A stretch of 15,428 nt of DNA from an uncultured Butyricicoccus sp. (GCA_900557315.1 USSI01000013.1:1-15428), one strand, 5' to 3'. Shown: positions 1 to 7,539, counted from the stretch's first letter. Notes: generated from the sequence alone by a model not told the origin. Numbers and translations are program-made.

Positions 1-468
1 TCCAAAAAGCCGCTGGCGATCTACTACGCCATTGTGCTGGCGGTCCTGCTGCTGCGCCCGGTTGCGGACAGGCCGCTGCTGGCGTTCGCGCTGGGGACGG
101 CGCTGTGCACGGCGATCGAATATGCGACAGGCAAATACCTGCTCACGGCGTATGGCCTGCGCTGGTGGGATTACAGCATGTACCCACTGAACATTGACGG
201 GCTGGTCAGCCCGCTGACCTCGCTGCTGTTCGGGCTGGGCTGCTGTGCGGCGGTCTATTGGGCCGGGCCGGCGCTGGCAGGCCTGCTCGGGCGCTTGACG
301 CGGCGGCAGGCGCGCGTGCTGTGCGCGGCGCTGGCGGTGCTGTTCGTGATGGATTTCGCCTGGTCAACCGTGCATCCCAACATGGGCGCGGGCGTGACCG
401 CCCCGCCGTCCGGGCTGACCGTCATCGAGCCGGACGAGATGGGCCTGCTGCTGAACAATTTACCGTAA
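1..468 (+). CDS. CmpB-like multi-pass membrane protein (putative ABC-transporter type IV family), 5'-truncated
   Basis: Partial: the frame is open from base 1 and ends at TAA 466-468, so 155 residues are visible and the N-terminus lies outside the window. The protein is very hydrophobic with about four membrane segments. The sequence around bases 154-200 reads RWWDYSMYPLNIDG, which matches the WWDYS...P.N..G signature I associate with the 'putative ABC-transporter type IV' family (Pfam PF06541, CmpB-like), common in Firmicutes. Its molecular role is not established; the family name does not prove transport. A GTG at 34-36 could be mistaken for a start, but the preceding codons (SKKPLAIYYAI) continue the hydrophobic pattern, so truncation by the window edge is more likely. 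It ends 60 bp before the zinc-ribbon gene on the same strand, with no terminator between them. Confidence 0.6.
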   Translation, partial: SKKPLAIYYAIVLAVLLLRPVADRPLLAFALGTALCTAIEYATGKYLLTAYGLRWWDYSMYPLNIDGLVSPLTSLLFGLGCCAAVYWAGPALAGLLGRLTRRQARVLCAALAVLFVMDFAWSTVHPNMGAGVTAPPSGLTVIEPDEMGLLLNNLP

Positions 469-473
469 TATGC

Positions 474-502
474 TTGCGCACGCCCCGCTTCTCTGCTATG
501 AT
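474..502 (+). promoter_or_regulatory. Promoter for the zinc-ribbon membrane protein gene
   Basis: A -35 box TTGCGC (474-479) and a -10 box TATGAT (497-502) are separated by exactly 17 bp, a sigma-A-type arrangement. Transcription would start near 509, just before the AAGGGGG Shine-Dalgarno at 513-519 and the ATG at 529. The gene could therefore be transcribed separately from the CmpB-like gene. Confidence 0.5.
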
Positions 503-528
503 GAAACCAGGGAAGGGGGCGCTTTTGT

Positions 529-1389
529 ATGAAATGCCAGCATTGCGGAATCAACTTTGATGACAGCGAACGCGAATGCCCGATGTGTGGTGCGCGTGCA
601 GGCAGCCGCGGCCGTTTGGGGGAAGCACAACAACGTGTCCGCGCGCAGCGTGCGGAGCCGGTACAGCAGAGCCATGCCGCCTATATAAAAGCGAAAGCGC
701 GTCCGACCGGACGCAAGGCCAAAGCCAGTGCAAAGCCCATCCGGGAGAATAAAAAGCGCGGCAGGGGAAAGATTGCGGCGATTGTGATCGCTGCCGCGGT
801 GGTAATCAACATTGTGCCGCTGCTGACCGACCTGGCGGACAATTTCGCCGAGTCTGTCAGCACCTATCGGTTTGATTCGGAGGCTGGCGGATGGCAGGAG
901 GACCTGCACTACGTCCCGGGCGAAACCTATCCGTATGATCCGGACAACTATCAGCCGGTTTATGCAGCGCTGTACGACCTGACCGGCGGCTATGCCGCGG
1001 GCGTGCTGTCCGATGGCTCGACGATTGCAATCTCGGTGGAAGAGGGCGAGATGGGCGGCTATACGCTTACGGTGCAGGATGGAGCCGGGATTTATACGGA
1101 GAACGGCTATACCTGGTGCAGTTATAACTATCCGGAAGAAGCGGTCTACGACGAGGACTACCCGCCCGATCAGTATGACTGCTTCACACTCAGCCTGTCT
1201 GCGGAGGGTTATTCCTATGAGGGCAGGAGCAGCATCCCCGAACGCTACGCGCTGGACGAGTACGGCGAGCGCTGGTTCTTCCTGTATTATGCGCCGGAGA
1301 CCGGCGAGGTGGTGCTGGAGGATATGGACGAGAGCGGCCTGTTCGGCGCGGATGAATCCGTATCCTTTGCGGCGCTGGAACAGGGGTAA
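529..1389 (+). CDS. Zinc-ribbon protein with one membrane segment and an extracytoplasmic C-terminal region
   Basis: 286 residues, function unknown. The N-terminus is a zinc ribbon: CQHC (Cys3, Cys6) and CPMC (Cys17, Cys20), spaced as in zinc_ribbon_2/DUF-type membrane proteins of Firmicutes. Residues 25-80 are a basic, low-complexity linker rich in Arg, Lys, Ala and Gln. Residues 81-99 (KIAAIVIAAAVVINIVPLL) form a single hydrophobic helix. The remaining ~185 residues are acidic and very rich in Tyr, Gly, Asp and Glu, as in a secreted or surface-exposed domain; I do not recognise a fold. The basic flank on the N-side predicts the zinc ribbon inside and the acidic domain outside. The ATG is preceded by AAGGGGG at a spacing of about 9 nt and by a good promoter. 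It is followed by a strong terminator, so it is probably monocistronic or last in a unit with the CmpB-like gene. Confidence 0.75.
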   Translation: MKCQHCGINFDDSERECPMCGARAGSRGRLGEAQQRVRAQRAEPVQQSHAAYIKAKARPTGRKAKASAKPIRENKKRGRGKIAAIVIAAAVVINIVPLLTDLADNFAESVSTYRFDSEAGGWQEDLHYVPGETYPYDPDNYQPVYAALYDLTGGYAAGVLSDGSTIAISVEEGEMGGYTLTVQDGAGIYTENGYTWCSYNYPEEAVYDEDYPPDQYDCFTLSLSAEGYSYEGRSSIPERYALDEYGERWFFLYYAPETGEVVLEDMDESGLFGADESVSFAALEQG

Positions 1390-1449
1390 AGAAAAAAGGA
1401 AGCCATAACAGTGCCCCCGCGCAGGGGAAATTTCGAAACCGTTTAAAGT

Positions 1450-1491
1450 AAAAAGCCGTAGGAGCCAAATCCCTGGTTCCTACGGCTTTTT
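1450..1491 (+). terminator. Strong intrinsic terminator, probably bidirectional
   Basis: A 17-bp arm (1450-1466, beginning AAAAAGCCGTAGGA) pairs with 1475-1491 with a single G-T wobble, closing an 8-nt loop. The stem starts with A5 and ends with T5, so it has a U-tract in either direction. It lies 60 bp after the zinc-ribbon stop codon. Confidence 0.85.
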
Positions 1492-1672
1492 GCACACTCA
1501 TCATATCACAGCCCGGGATGGTGCGGGAGCCGCCCTCCAACTGAGCCCCGCAGAATCCGGGGCACAGCACGCCGGGCGGCATACGGGGTATCCCCGGCGG
1601 CTGAAAATGGAAGATCATAACCGGGCTTCCTCCTGCAGATCGGACAGAACACATCATGTACTTCCGCTCAGT
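1492..1672. other. Intergenic stretch with nested inverted repeats; no convincing gene
   Basis: Between the two terminators I see no confident coding gene. There are several pairing elements: GCCGCCC 1529-1535 with GGGCGGC 1574-1580, enclosing a GCCCCG/CGGGGC hairpin (1545-1563); CGGGG-TAT-CCCCG at 1584-1596; and an alternative partner GGCGGCT 1596-1602 for AGCCGCC 1528-1534. On the minus strand an AGGAGG motif sits about 9 nt before an ATG near 1621, opening a frame that runs into the terminator. It could be a small structured RNA, a palindromic intergenic repeat, or a remnant. Confidence 0.35.
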
Positions 1673-1725
1673 GAAACAGGCAGCGGGCAGGGCCTGCCAT
1701 GGGGTCAGGCCCTGCCCGCCGTTTC
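1673..1725 (-). terminator. Hairpin terminator of the aldo/keto reductase gene
   Basis: A perfect 14-bp stem, GCGGGCAGGGCCTG (1683-1696) with CAGGCCCTGCCCGC (1706-1719), has a 9-nt loop. It is flanked by an additional GAAAC/GTTTC pair (1673-1677 and 1721-1725). It begins 10 bp downstream of the reductase stop on the minus strand. The U-tract is weak, so termination efficiency is uncertain. Confidence 0.6.
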
Positions 1726-1735
1726 ATAGGGCGTT

Positions 1736-2692
<957 letters not shown>

Positions 2693-2761
2693 TCATACAT
2701 TTGGCCTTCCCCTTTTGACATACACATTGTAAGCCGGTTTTTGTGCAAAGTACAGTGCTAA

Positions 2762-2779
2762 TTATGCAGACTGCTATAA
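2762..2779. promoter_or_regulatory. Candidate LysR-type operator in the divergent region
   Basis: The near-palindrome TTATGCAGACTGCTATAA contains perfect GCAG/CTGC arms around a central A and TTAT/ATAA outer arms (one extra T on the right). LysR-type regulators usually bind interrupted, partly dyad T-N11-A sites between divergent genes, and this site lies about 20 bp upstream of the lysR-type -35. Assignment is by position and symmetry only. Confidence 0.35.
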
Positions 2780-2798
2780 CCAAATTGCATACTGCGCC

Positions 2799-2827
2799 TT
2801 GTGTTCCAAAAACCTGGCTGATATAAT
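2799..2827 (+). promoter_or_regulatory. Promoter of the LysR-type regulator gene
   Basis: A perfect -10 TATAAT (2822-2827) is preceded at 17 bp by a weak -35 TTGTGT (2799-2804). Transcription would begin near 2833, giving a leader of about 16 nt that includes the GAGGTGG ribosome binding site. Confidence 0.5.
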
Positions 2828-2848
2828 GTGGGAAAGAGGTGGCAGCAC

Positions 2849-3688
2849 ATGTTTGAACTCTATCAGTTGGAGCAGCTCGTAGCGGTGGCGGAGTGTGGAA
2901 CCCTGTCCAATGCCGCGGAGCAGCTGCACATTTCCCAGCCGGCCCTCAGCCGCTCCATGCAGCGCCTGGAAGCCGAGCTGCAGGTCACACTGTTTATACG
3001 AAAGAAAAATAAAATTGAACTGAACGAAAACGGGCGGATGGCAGTGGGCTACGCCAGGAAAATCATGGAGCAGGCTCACGATATGATAAGCCGCATTCAG
3101 GCGTTTGACCGAAGCCGGCGCACGATCCTGTTTGGCGCTTGCGCTCCCGCCCCCCTGTGGGAGATTCCGCCGCTGCTATCTGGCCTGTATCCTGATATGA
3201 CGATATCCTCTGAGATAAGAGGGAATGAAATCCTGTTGCAGGGCCTGAGAGATGGTGTGTATCAACTGGTCGTTCTGCCGTTTCCCGTGGAAGAACCCGG
3301 CATGATATGCGTAAAATACGGCGAAGAACATCTGTATTTTTCCCTGCCGCCGGCGCACCCTTTGTCAGGCAGCAAGGCATTGTACATGAAGGACCTCAAT
3401 GGTGAAACCATGCTGCTGCGGAACCGTCTTGGTTTCTGGCGTGAACTGACCGCCCGAAAGATGCCGGATACCCGCTTTCTGGAGCAGGAGGATATGGCGT
3501 TCAATGAACTGGTAAGATACTCCGCGCTGCCGAGCTTTGCAACGGATGTGGGGCTCCGGCGGGAGGGGAACCCCATGAACCGTGTCAATATCCCGATTTT
3601 GGATGAAGAGGCCAATGTGACCTACTACTGTTTGTGCAAGCCGGATAGCCGCAATGACCTGAGCGGTTTTCTTAAGGCAATATGTTAA
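2849..3688 (+). CDS. LysR-family transcriptional regulator
   Basis: 279 residues. The N-terminal winged helix-turn-helix is textbook: LEQLVAVAECGTLSNAAEQL, then HISQPALSRSMQRLEAELQ, then LFIRKKNKIELNENG (residues 8-61). A linker helix follows, and from about residue 92 comes the periplasmic-binding-protein-like effector domain (RRTILFGACAPAPLWEIPPLL...). It is slightly shorter than the usual ~300 residues. The ATG at 2849 has GAGGTGG at 2836-2842; a GTG at 2828 is upstream but overlaps the -10 region, so I rejected it. The divergent position suggests it controls the aldo/keto reductase and itself; the effector is unknown. Confidence 0.9.
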   Translation: MFELYQLEQLVAVAECGTLSNAAEQLHISQPALSRSMQRLEAELQVTLFIRKKNKIELNENGRMAVGYARKIMEQAHDMISRIQAFDRSRRTILFGACAPAPLWEIPPLLSGLYPDMTISSEIRGNEILLQGLRDGVYQLVVLPFPVEEPGMICVKYGEEHLYFSLPPAHPLSGSKALYMKDLNGETMLLRNRLGFWRELTARKMPDTRFLEQEDMAFNELVRYSALPSFATDVGLRREGNPMNRVNIPILDEEANVTYYCLCKPDSRNDLSGFLKAIC

Positions 3689-3875
3689 AAGTTGTCTTCC
3701 AAACCTGCTGCGCGCAGCCTTTGGGCGTGAGGGCGCAGGCACGTTTTGCTGTCAAACCGCGCTTGCAGCGGACGCCCCCTGCCCCAATGCCGCCTGCGGG
3801 CGGAGCAGAAGGGGGGCGGCGATAGGACCGGCATCGGCGTAGTCGGCGCCTTATGACGGAACGCCATAAAGGAAT
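3689..3875. other. GC-rich intergenic spacer with nested hairpins
   Basis: No gene seen. It holds a 12-bp self-complementary sequence GCTGCGCGCAGC (3707-3718). It also holds a two-level structure: CGCCCCCT (3773-3780) can pair with AGGGGGGCG (3810-3818, one extra G) around an inner CCGCC-TGCG-GGCGG hairpin (3790-3803). No T-tract follows, so these are not typical terminators. Confidence 0.35.
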
Positions 3876-3918
3876 AGGCAGGTACTGCATCTGCAATACC
3901 TGCCTGCCCTTCATTTTT
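3876..3918. terminator. Hairpin between convergent genes, probable terminator
   Basis: AGGCAGGTA (3876-3884) pairs perfectly with TACCTGCCT (3897-3905), with a 12-nt loop. On the plus strand the next 13 bases end in ATTTTT (3913-3918), a fair T-tract; on the minus strand TATTCCTTTAT follows. It may end transcription from the LysR-type gene and/or the YczE-like gene. Confidence 0.5.
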
Positions 3919-3938
3919 AGAAATGTCCTGATTAGGCC

Positions 3939-3959
3939 GAGCCTCAGGGCTTCTTTTTT
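3939..3959 (+). terminator. Weak hairpin with T6 tract (end of LysR-type transcript)
   Basis: AGCC (3940-3943) pairs with GGCT (3948-3951), extendable by a G-T wobble, and is followed by CTTTTTT. The stem is short but the T-run is strong. It overlaps the stop codon of the convergent YczE-like gene. Confidence 0.3.
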
Positions 3960-4617
3960 ATTGCTTTTTCTTGCCCTGCCGCAGCAGGCGGAGCGTCTCT
4001 GCAACGTTTTCCTGATGCAGTTCTGCCGCGCGGAAGTGCAGCAGATGGAAATTGATGTTGAACAGCGAGCCTAACCCAACCGCGGAGATAACCGTGCCGA
4101 TGCCGACCTGCCCGCCGAGCAGGAAACCGGCGATGATGACGATAATCTCCACTGAGGCGCGGCACAGGCCGACCGAACGCCCGGTCCTGCGCGCCAGCGC
4201 AACCATCAGCGCGTCGCGCGGGCCTGCGCCGAGCGCGCTTTTCATGTACATCCACGTGCCGAGCACGAGCAGCTCCAGCCCGGCCAGCAGCATCACGATA
4301 CCCGGCAGCAGGCCGGTCATCAGCGGGATCCAGTCCAGCCAGAGCAGGGCGTCAATGAACACCGCGCACAGGATGATGTTGAGCACCGTGCCGAACCCAA
4401 AGCTTTCGCCGCACAGCACCGCCGCAAGGATGGCAGCCGCGCCTACAATCGTGGACGCCGTGCCGTAGGAGATGCCGAAGGCCTGCGCCATGCCCTGCTG
4501 CAACACGCTCCAGGGCTCCAGGCCGATGTTGGCCTGCAGCGTCATCACGATGCCGGCCGCGCTGACCACCATCCCGGCGACCAGCCAGAGCAGACGGCGG
4601 ATATAGTCCCGGGCCAT
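3958..4617 (-). CDS. YczE/YitT-like integral membrane protein
   Basis: 219 residues, about five to six membrane helices. Two family signatures are clear: NIGLEPWSVLQQGMA (residues ~30-44), the GLxPWxVL motif, and ALGAGPRDALMVAL, the GxGPRDxLM motif. These mark the YczE-type family (COG2364), whose biochemical function is not established; small-molecule transport has been suggested by membership only. The C-terminus (after ~185) is a basic cytosolic tail ending GKKKQ. The ATG lies only 3 nt after the threonine aldolase TAA, and its GGAGGG ribosome site (4625-4630) is inside the aldolase coding end, so translation is likely coupled. Export or uptake of a metabolite linked to the aldolase is a reasonable inference, nothing more. 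Confidence 0.8.
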   Translation of the reverse strand: MARDYIRRLLWLVAGMVVSAAGIVMTLQANIGLEPWSVLQQGMAQAFGISYGTASTIVGAAAILAAVLCGESFGFGTVLNIILCAVFIDALLWLDWIPLMTGLLPGIVMLLAGLELLVLGTWMYMKSALGAGPRDALMVALARRTGRSVGLCRASVEIIVIIAGFLLGGQVGIGTVISAVGLGSLFNINFHLLHFRAAELHQENVAETLRLLRQGKKKQ

Positions 4618-4620
4618 GGC

Positions 4621-5658
4621 TTATCCCTCCGCGGCAAAGGTGCGCACAAGGCTGGCGGCGGTTTCGCAGTCCGCGCGGGAGATATCGTGGTGGCATACCA
4701 TGCGGTATTCGCCGCCCATGCAGCCGGTTACCTTTGCGCCGTGTTCCATCATCCAGCCCGGATAGCGCGCGGCCTTGTCCGCATCCCAATCCGCGGTGAA
4801 GAACACCATGTCGATCTGGATGCGGTCGGCAAAGACGTGCACGCCGTCGATCTGGTCCAGCAGGGCGCCGAGGTATTTCGCGTTTTCGTGGTCCTCGCCG
4901 ACGCGGCCGGTCATGTCGCGCAGCGCGACCAGGCCTGCTGCCGCAAGGAAGCCTGCCTGCCGCATACCGCCGCCGAGGATGCGGCGCGCGCGGCGCGCCC
5001 GCCAGATCAGGTCCTTCGGCCCGGCAAGGATCGAGCCGACCGGTGCGCACAGCCCTTTGGACAGGCAGCACATCACGGTGTCGCAGTACTGCGTCAGCTC
5101 GCGCACGTCCGAAACGCCCAGCGCCGCCGCGGCGTTGAACAGCCGCGCGCCGTCCAGATGCACCGCGACGCCTGCTTCGTGCGCGGCCGCATATACCGCG
5201 CGCATATTGTCCAGCGGCACAACCGCGCCCGAAGAGTGCGCATTTTCGATCACGACCAGCGTGGTGGGCGCGACCTGCAGGTCGCTGTCGTCCGTCAGGC
5301 AGGCGCGCACGGAAGCGGGGTCCATCGTGCCGTCTTTGCTGTCCGGAAAACGGAGCGAAACGCCGGACAGCTGTGCATAGGAGCCGGCTTCGTGGTCGGC
5401 GATATGGGAATGCGGGTCGATCACGACGCAGTCGCCGCGCCGGGTGTGTGCGAGCAGCGCGCAGGCGTTGCCCTGCATACCGGATGTGACAAACAGCGCG
5501 GCCTCCTTGCCCAGGCGTTCAGCGGCATAGGATTCCAGCTCGTGCAGGGTGGGGTCGTCGTCAAACACGTCGTCGCCCACGACCGCGTTTGCCATCGCAT
5601 CGCGCATCGCCTGCGTGGGCTGGGTGACCGTATCGCTCCGCAAATCAATGTACCGCAT
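4621..5658 (-). CDS. ltaE: Low-specificity L-threonine aldolase
   Basis: 345 residues, PLP-dependent fold-type I enzyme that cleaves L-threonine or L-allo-threonine to glycine and acetaldehyde in the cytosol. Landmarks in order: IDLRSDTVTQPT (4-15), VGDDVFDDDPT (27-37), HLDGARLFNA (167-176, Asp169 contacts the PLP ring nitrogen), and CLSKGLCAPVGS (198-209) with the Schiff-base Lys201, then GGGMRQAGFLAAAG (229-242). The C-terminal HHDIS (323-327) matches the usual HxDxS ending. Length is normal. The start has GGAGG 8 nt upstream. It follows the GNAT gene by 64 bp without a terminator and overlaps the ribosome site of the YczE-like gene, so these three genes look like one operon. Some 'ltaE' family members act on other beta-hydroxy or beta-substituted amino acids, so the substrate is not certain. 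Confidence 0.92.
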   Translation of the reverse strand: MRYIDLRSDTVTQPTQAMRDAMANAVVGDDVFDDDPTLHELESYAAERLGKEAALFVTSGMQGNACALLAHTRRGDCVVIDPHSHIADHEAGSYAQLSGVSLRFPDSKDGTMDPASVRACLTDDSDLQVAPTTLVVIENAHSSGAVVPLDNMRAVYAAAHEAGVAVHLDGARLFNAAAALGVSDVRELTQYCDTVMCCLSKGLCAPVGSILAGPKDLIWRARRARRILGGGMRQAGFLAAAGLVALRDMTGRVGEDHENAKYLGALLDQIDGVHVFADRIQIDMVFFTADWDADKAARYPGWMMEHGAKVTGCMGGEYRMVCHHDISRADCETAASLVRTFAAEG

Positions 5659-5722
5659 GATAAAACCTCCGTTTTACATAATGATATCTTTTCCTTTTCT
5701 TTTTGTGACGCGCTGAGGGCCT

Positions 5723-6493
5723 TTATAAGTACAGTTCCCCCCACCGGCCGCACGGGGCAAACCCGATCTGCCGGTACAGCTCCGCAACCTCGTCATAGCC
5801 GGACACCAGACGCGGCGTTTTGCCCATGGCCTGGATGCGCTGCACGAGGAAGCGGGTGATGTATCCGCCATAGCCTTTGCGGCGGTGCTCGGGCACGACG
5901 GCAACCGCGCCGATTACGCCGCATTCGCCGTCCGTGGACGCGATGCTGCCCGTGCCGATGACCTGGCCGTCCGCCTCAAGCTGATACAGTTCGGACAGGC
6001 CGGCGGACAGCCGGCGGTTCAGGTCTGCGGCCCAGCTGTCATAGGCAAAGTGGGTGCGGTAATATTCGTGGCTGCGCTGCAGCACGCCGAACACCGCGCG
6101 CGGGTCGCCGGGGCGGATGTCCGGGAAGGCGCCCTCCTGCGGTGCGCCGCGGTATACCATATAATAGGAGCTTTCGATCGTGCCGCCGAGCAGTTCCTGC
6201 AGCGCGCGGCACTGTGCCAGGTTGGTATCGACCTCGTGCACCTGCATGCGGCGGACCAGTTCTGCGATCGGGCCGGGCTCGGCGCGGTCATCCGCGGAGA
6301 TGGTGAGCACGCCGCCCGCCAGATACAGGGCCGCAGCCGGTTCGCGGCCCTTGCGGCACAGGTAAAAATGGACGTCCGGGCTGCCCGGGCCATAGGCGCG
6401 CAGTGCGGTCAGCGCACGTGAGCCGAAAATGTGCTCGTGGGAACAGGCGGCCGCAAAATCCGGGATATCCGCTGCGGTTACCGGAATCAGCAT
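5723..6493 (-). CDS. GNAT-family N-acetyltransferase
   Basis: 256 residues. The C-terminal half carries the acetyl-CoA fold: QLEADGQVIGTGSI (beta strands), then VIGAVAVVPEHRRKGYGGYI (193-212) with the RRKGYGG pyrophosphate-binding loop (motif A, R/Q-x-x-G-x-G). It ends with YDEVAELYRQIGF (motif B-like). The N-terminal ~125 residues form a separate region with no motif I recognise, possibly a degenerate second GNAT-like half. The start at 6493 (MLIPVTAADIPDF) has GGAGGG upstream; the frame stays open to 6691 but only through the terminator region. The acceptor substrate is unknown. The operon position before threonine aldolase hints at an amino-acid-related acceptor. Confidence 0.85.
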   Translation of the reverse strand: MLIPVTAADIPDFAAACSHEHIFGSRALTALRAYGPGSPDVHFYLCRKGREPAAALYLAGGVLTISADDRAEPGPIAELVRRMQVHEVDTNLAQCRALQELLGGTIESSYYMVYRGAPQEGAFPDIRPGDPRAVFGVLQRSHEYYRTHFAYDSWAADLNRRLSAGLSELYQLEADGQVIGTGSIASTDGECGVIGAVAVVPEHRRKGYGGYITRFLVQRIQAMGKTPRLVSGYDEVAELYRQIGFAPCGRWGELYL

Positions 6494-6513
6494 GATGAAA
6501 CCCTCCAGTTGAT

Positions 6514-6542
6514 TTGATAGGAATAGCGAAAAATGAGCGCAA
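6514..6542 (-). promoter_or_regulatory. Possible promoter for the GNAT-ltaE-YczE unit
   Basis: On the minus strand TTGCGC (6542-6537) and TATCAA (6519-6514) are 17 bp apart. The -35 lies inside the terminator hairpin of the YheO-type gene. Both boxes match consensus at only four of six positions, so this is tentative. Confidence 0.3.
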
Positions 6543-6554
6543 AGCGCCCATTTT
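6528..6554 (-). terminator. Intrinsic terminator after the YheO-type regulator gene
   Basis: An 11-bp stem, AAAATGAGCGC (6530-6540) with GCGCCCATTTT (6544-6554), one G-T wobble, closes an AAA loop (TTT on the transcribed strand). On the minus strand it ends in five T residues. It sits 18 nt after the regulator stop codon, so some or all transcripts end before the GNAT gene. Confidence 0.7.
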
Positions 6555-6572
6555 CCAGGATAAACTGACGGC

Positions 6573-7271
6573 TCAGTCCTCGTCTTTCCGAATCTGCGAC
6601 AGATAGCGGTATACGCTTGCCTGCGAGCAGTGCAGCGCGTCGGCCACATCCTTGACCGCGCCCTTGAGCAGGAAGATGCCGCCGGCGGCAAGCGAAGCGA
6701 TGATCTGCATGCGCTCGTCCGGCGTGAGCCGGTCGGCGGTCACGCCGAGGCGGACCAGCTCGCGTTCCACGGCGTCGCCCGCGACCGCGTCGATCGAGTT
6801 GTGGAAACTCTCGGTCGTGGGCGGCAGGGCGGGACGCGCCGCGTCATCGGCGCGCGGCTCGTTGGGCTGGAACAGATCTTCCACAAAGCTGTCCGGATGA
6901 CAGAGCTGCAGGATATTTTTGCTGACCGCTTCATACCGGCTGTCATCAAAATTGATGCACAGCATACCGATCAGCTTGCCGTTCTGTTTGATGAATAGCG
7001 TGGACGACCGGAGTGTCTTTCCTTCGGCGGATACGCCGCAGTAATGCAGGCGGTAATCCTGCGTTTCGTAGCTCTTGTCCATCAGGATTTGAAGAGCGAC
7101 ATTGGTCAGCGGCGCACCTACTTCCCGTCCGCTGACATGGTTGTTGGAGATAGCGATGATGGAGCGGTTCTTGTCGGTCAGGTCGTGAAGGGCAACCTCA
7201 TAATCGGGGCCCAGCGCCTTGCCCAGGAATTCTGTCAGCTTCGCATAATGCTGCAAAAGCAGATTGGCCAT
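6573..7271 (-). CDS. YheO/DauR-type transcriptional regulator (PAS-like sensor + HTH)
   Basis: 232 residues. The N-terminal ~125 residues match the YheO-type PAS-like domain (PF08348): LGPDYEVALHDLTDKNRSIIAISNNHVSGREVGAPLT, then KTLRSSTLFIKQ-NGKLIGMLCIN. The C-terminus (about 165-228) is the HTH_22 domain (PF13309), with ERMQIIASLAAGGIFLLKGAVKDVADALHCSQASVYRYLSQI split by the turn near Cys215. A poorly conserved linker (135-160) joins them. The Pseudomonas relative DauR controls D-amino-acid catabolism, so an amino acid or derivative is a plausible ligand. The ATG at 7271 has GAGGTGA upstream. It is divergent from ridA and the tryptophanase-like gene, the best candidate targets. A perfect-box promoter with an overlapping 9-bp direct repeat lies just upstream. 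Confidence 0.85.
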   Translation of the reverse strand: MANLLLQHYAKLTEFLGKALGPDYEVALHDLTDKNRSIIAISNNHVSGREVGAPLTNVALQILMDKSYETQDYRLHYCGVSAEGKTLRSSTLFIKQNGKLIGMLCINFDDSRYEAVSKNILQLCHPDSFVEDLFQPNEPRADDAARPALPPTTESFHNSIDAVAGDAVERELVRLGVTADRLTPDERMQIIASLAAGGIFLLKGAVKDVADALHCSQASVYRYLSQIRKDED

Positions 7272-7327
7272 GCACTCACCTCATTTCCTCATTTTCAAAA
7301 ATCAGCGGGAACACTCTGGCTAAATTT

Positions 7328-7357
7328 ATTATAACGCAAAAAAAGAAGATGTGTCAA
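7328..7357 (-). promoter_or_regulatory. Promoter of the YheO-type regulator gene
   Basis: Both boxes match consensus: -35 TTGACA (minus strand, 7357-7352) and -10 TATAAT (7333-7328), with an 18-bp spacer. Transcription would start near 7320, giving a leader of about 50 nt. The -35 overlaps a 9-bp direct repeat. Confidence 0.75.
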
Positions 7358-7364
7358 AGAAGAT
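7342..7364. repeat. 9-bp direct repeat over the regulator promoter, candidate operator
   Basis: AAAGAAGAT occurs at 7342-7350 and again at 7356-7364, a 14-bp period, straddling the -35 of the YheO-type promoter. A protein bound here would occlude that promoter. The surrounding bases 7300-7540 are much more AT-rich than the rest of the window. Confidence 0.45.
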
Positions 7365-7484
7365 CAAAATAAATTATCACAATTAAAATAAAAAGTTATT
7401 ATGAATTTTCCACAAAACCTATGTAAAATACACACAAATTGAGAGAATAAAAGTGGGTAGTAGTATAAAATATACAAAATGAGG

Positions 7485-7513
7485 TTGACAAAATATTATT
7501 TCTATGATAAATT
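7485..7513 (+). promoter_or_regulatory. Promoter of the ridA-lyase-transporter unit
   Basis: A perfect -35 TTGACA (7485-7490) is followed after 17 bp by TAAATT (7508-7513, four of six). A better-looking TATGAT at 7503-7508 is only 12 bp from the -35 and so is less likely. The leader would be short, ending at AGGAGG 7525-7530 and the ATG at 7540. Confidence 0.5.
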
Positions 7514-7539
7514 TATCTCAGAAAAGGAGGCGGAAAAGG

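Noticed and set aside
2715..2720. Perfect TTGACA on the plus strand upstream of the LysR-type gene
   Set aside because: No -10 lies at 16-18 bp; the TATAAT at 2822 is about 100 bp away and has its own weak -35.
4687..5859. 390-codon open frame on the plus strand opposite threonine aldolase
   Set aside because: It is antisense to a fully conserved ltaE and spans two genes, with no ribosome site or recognisable domain.
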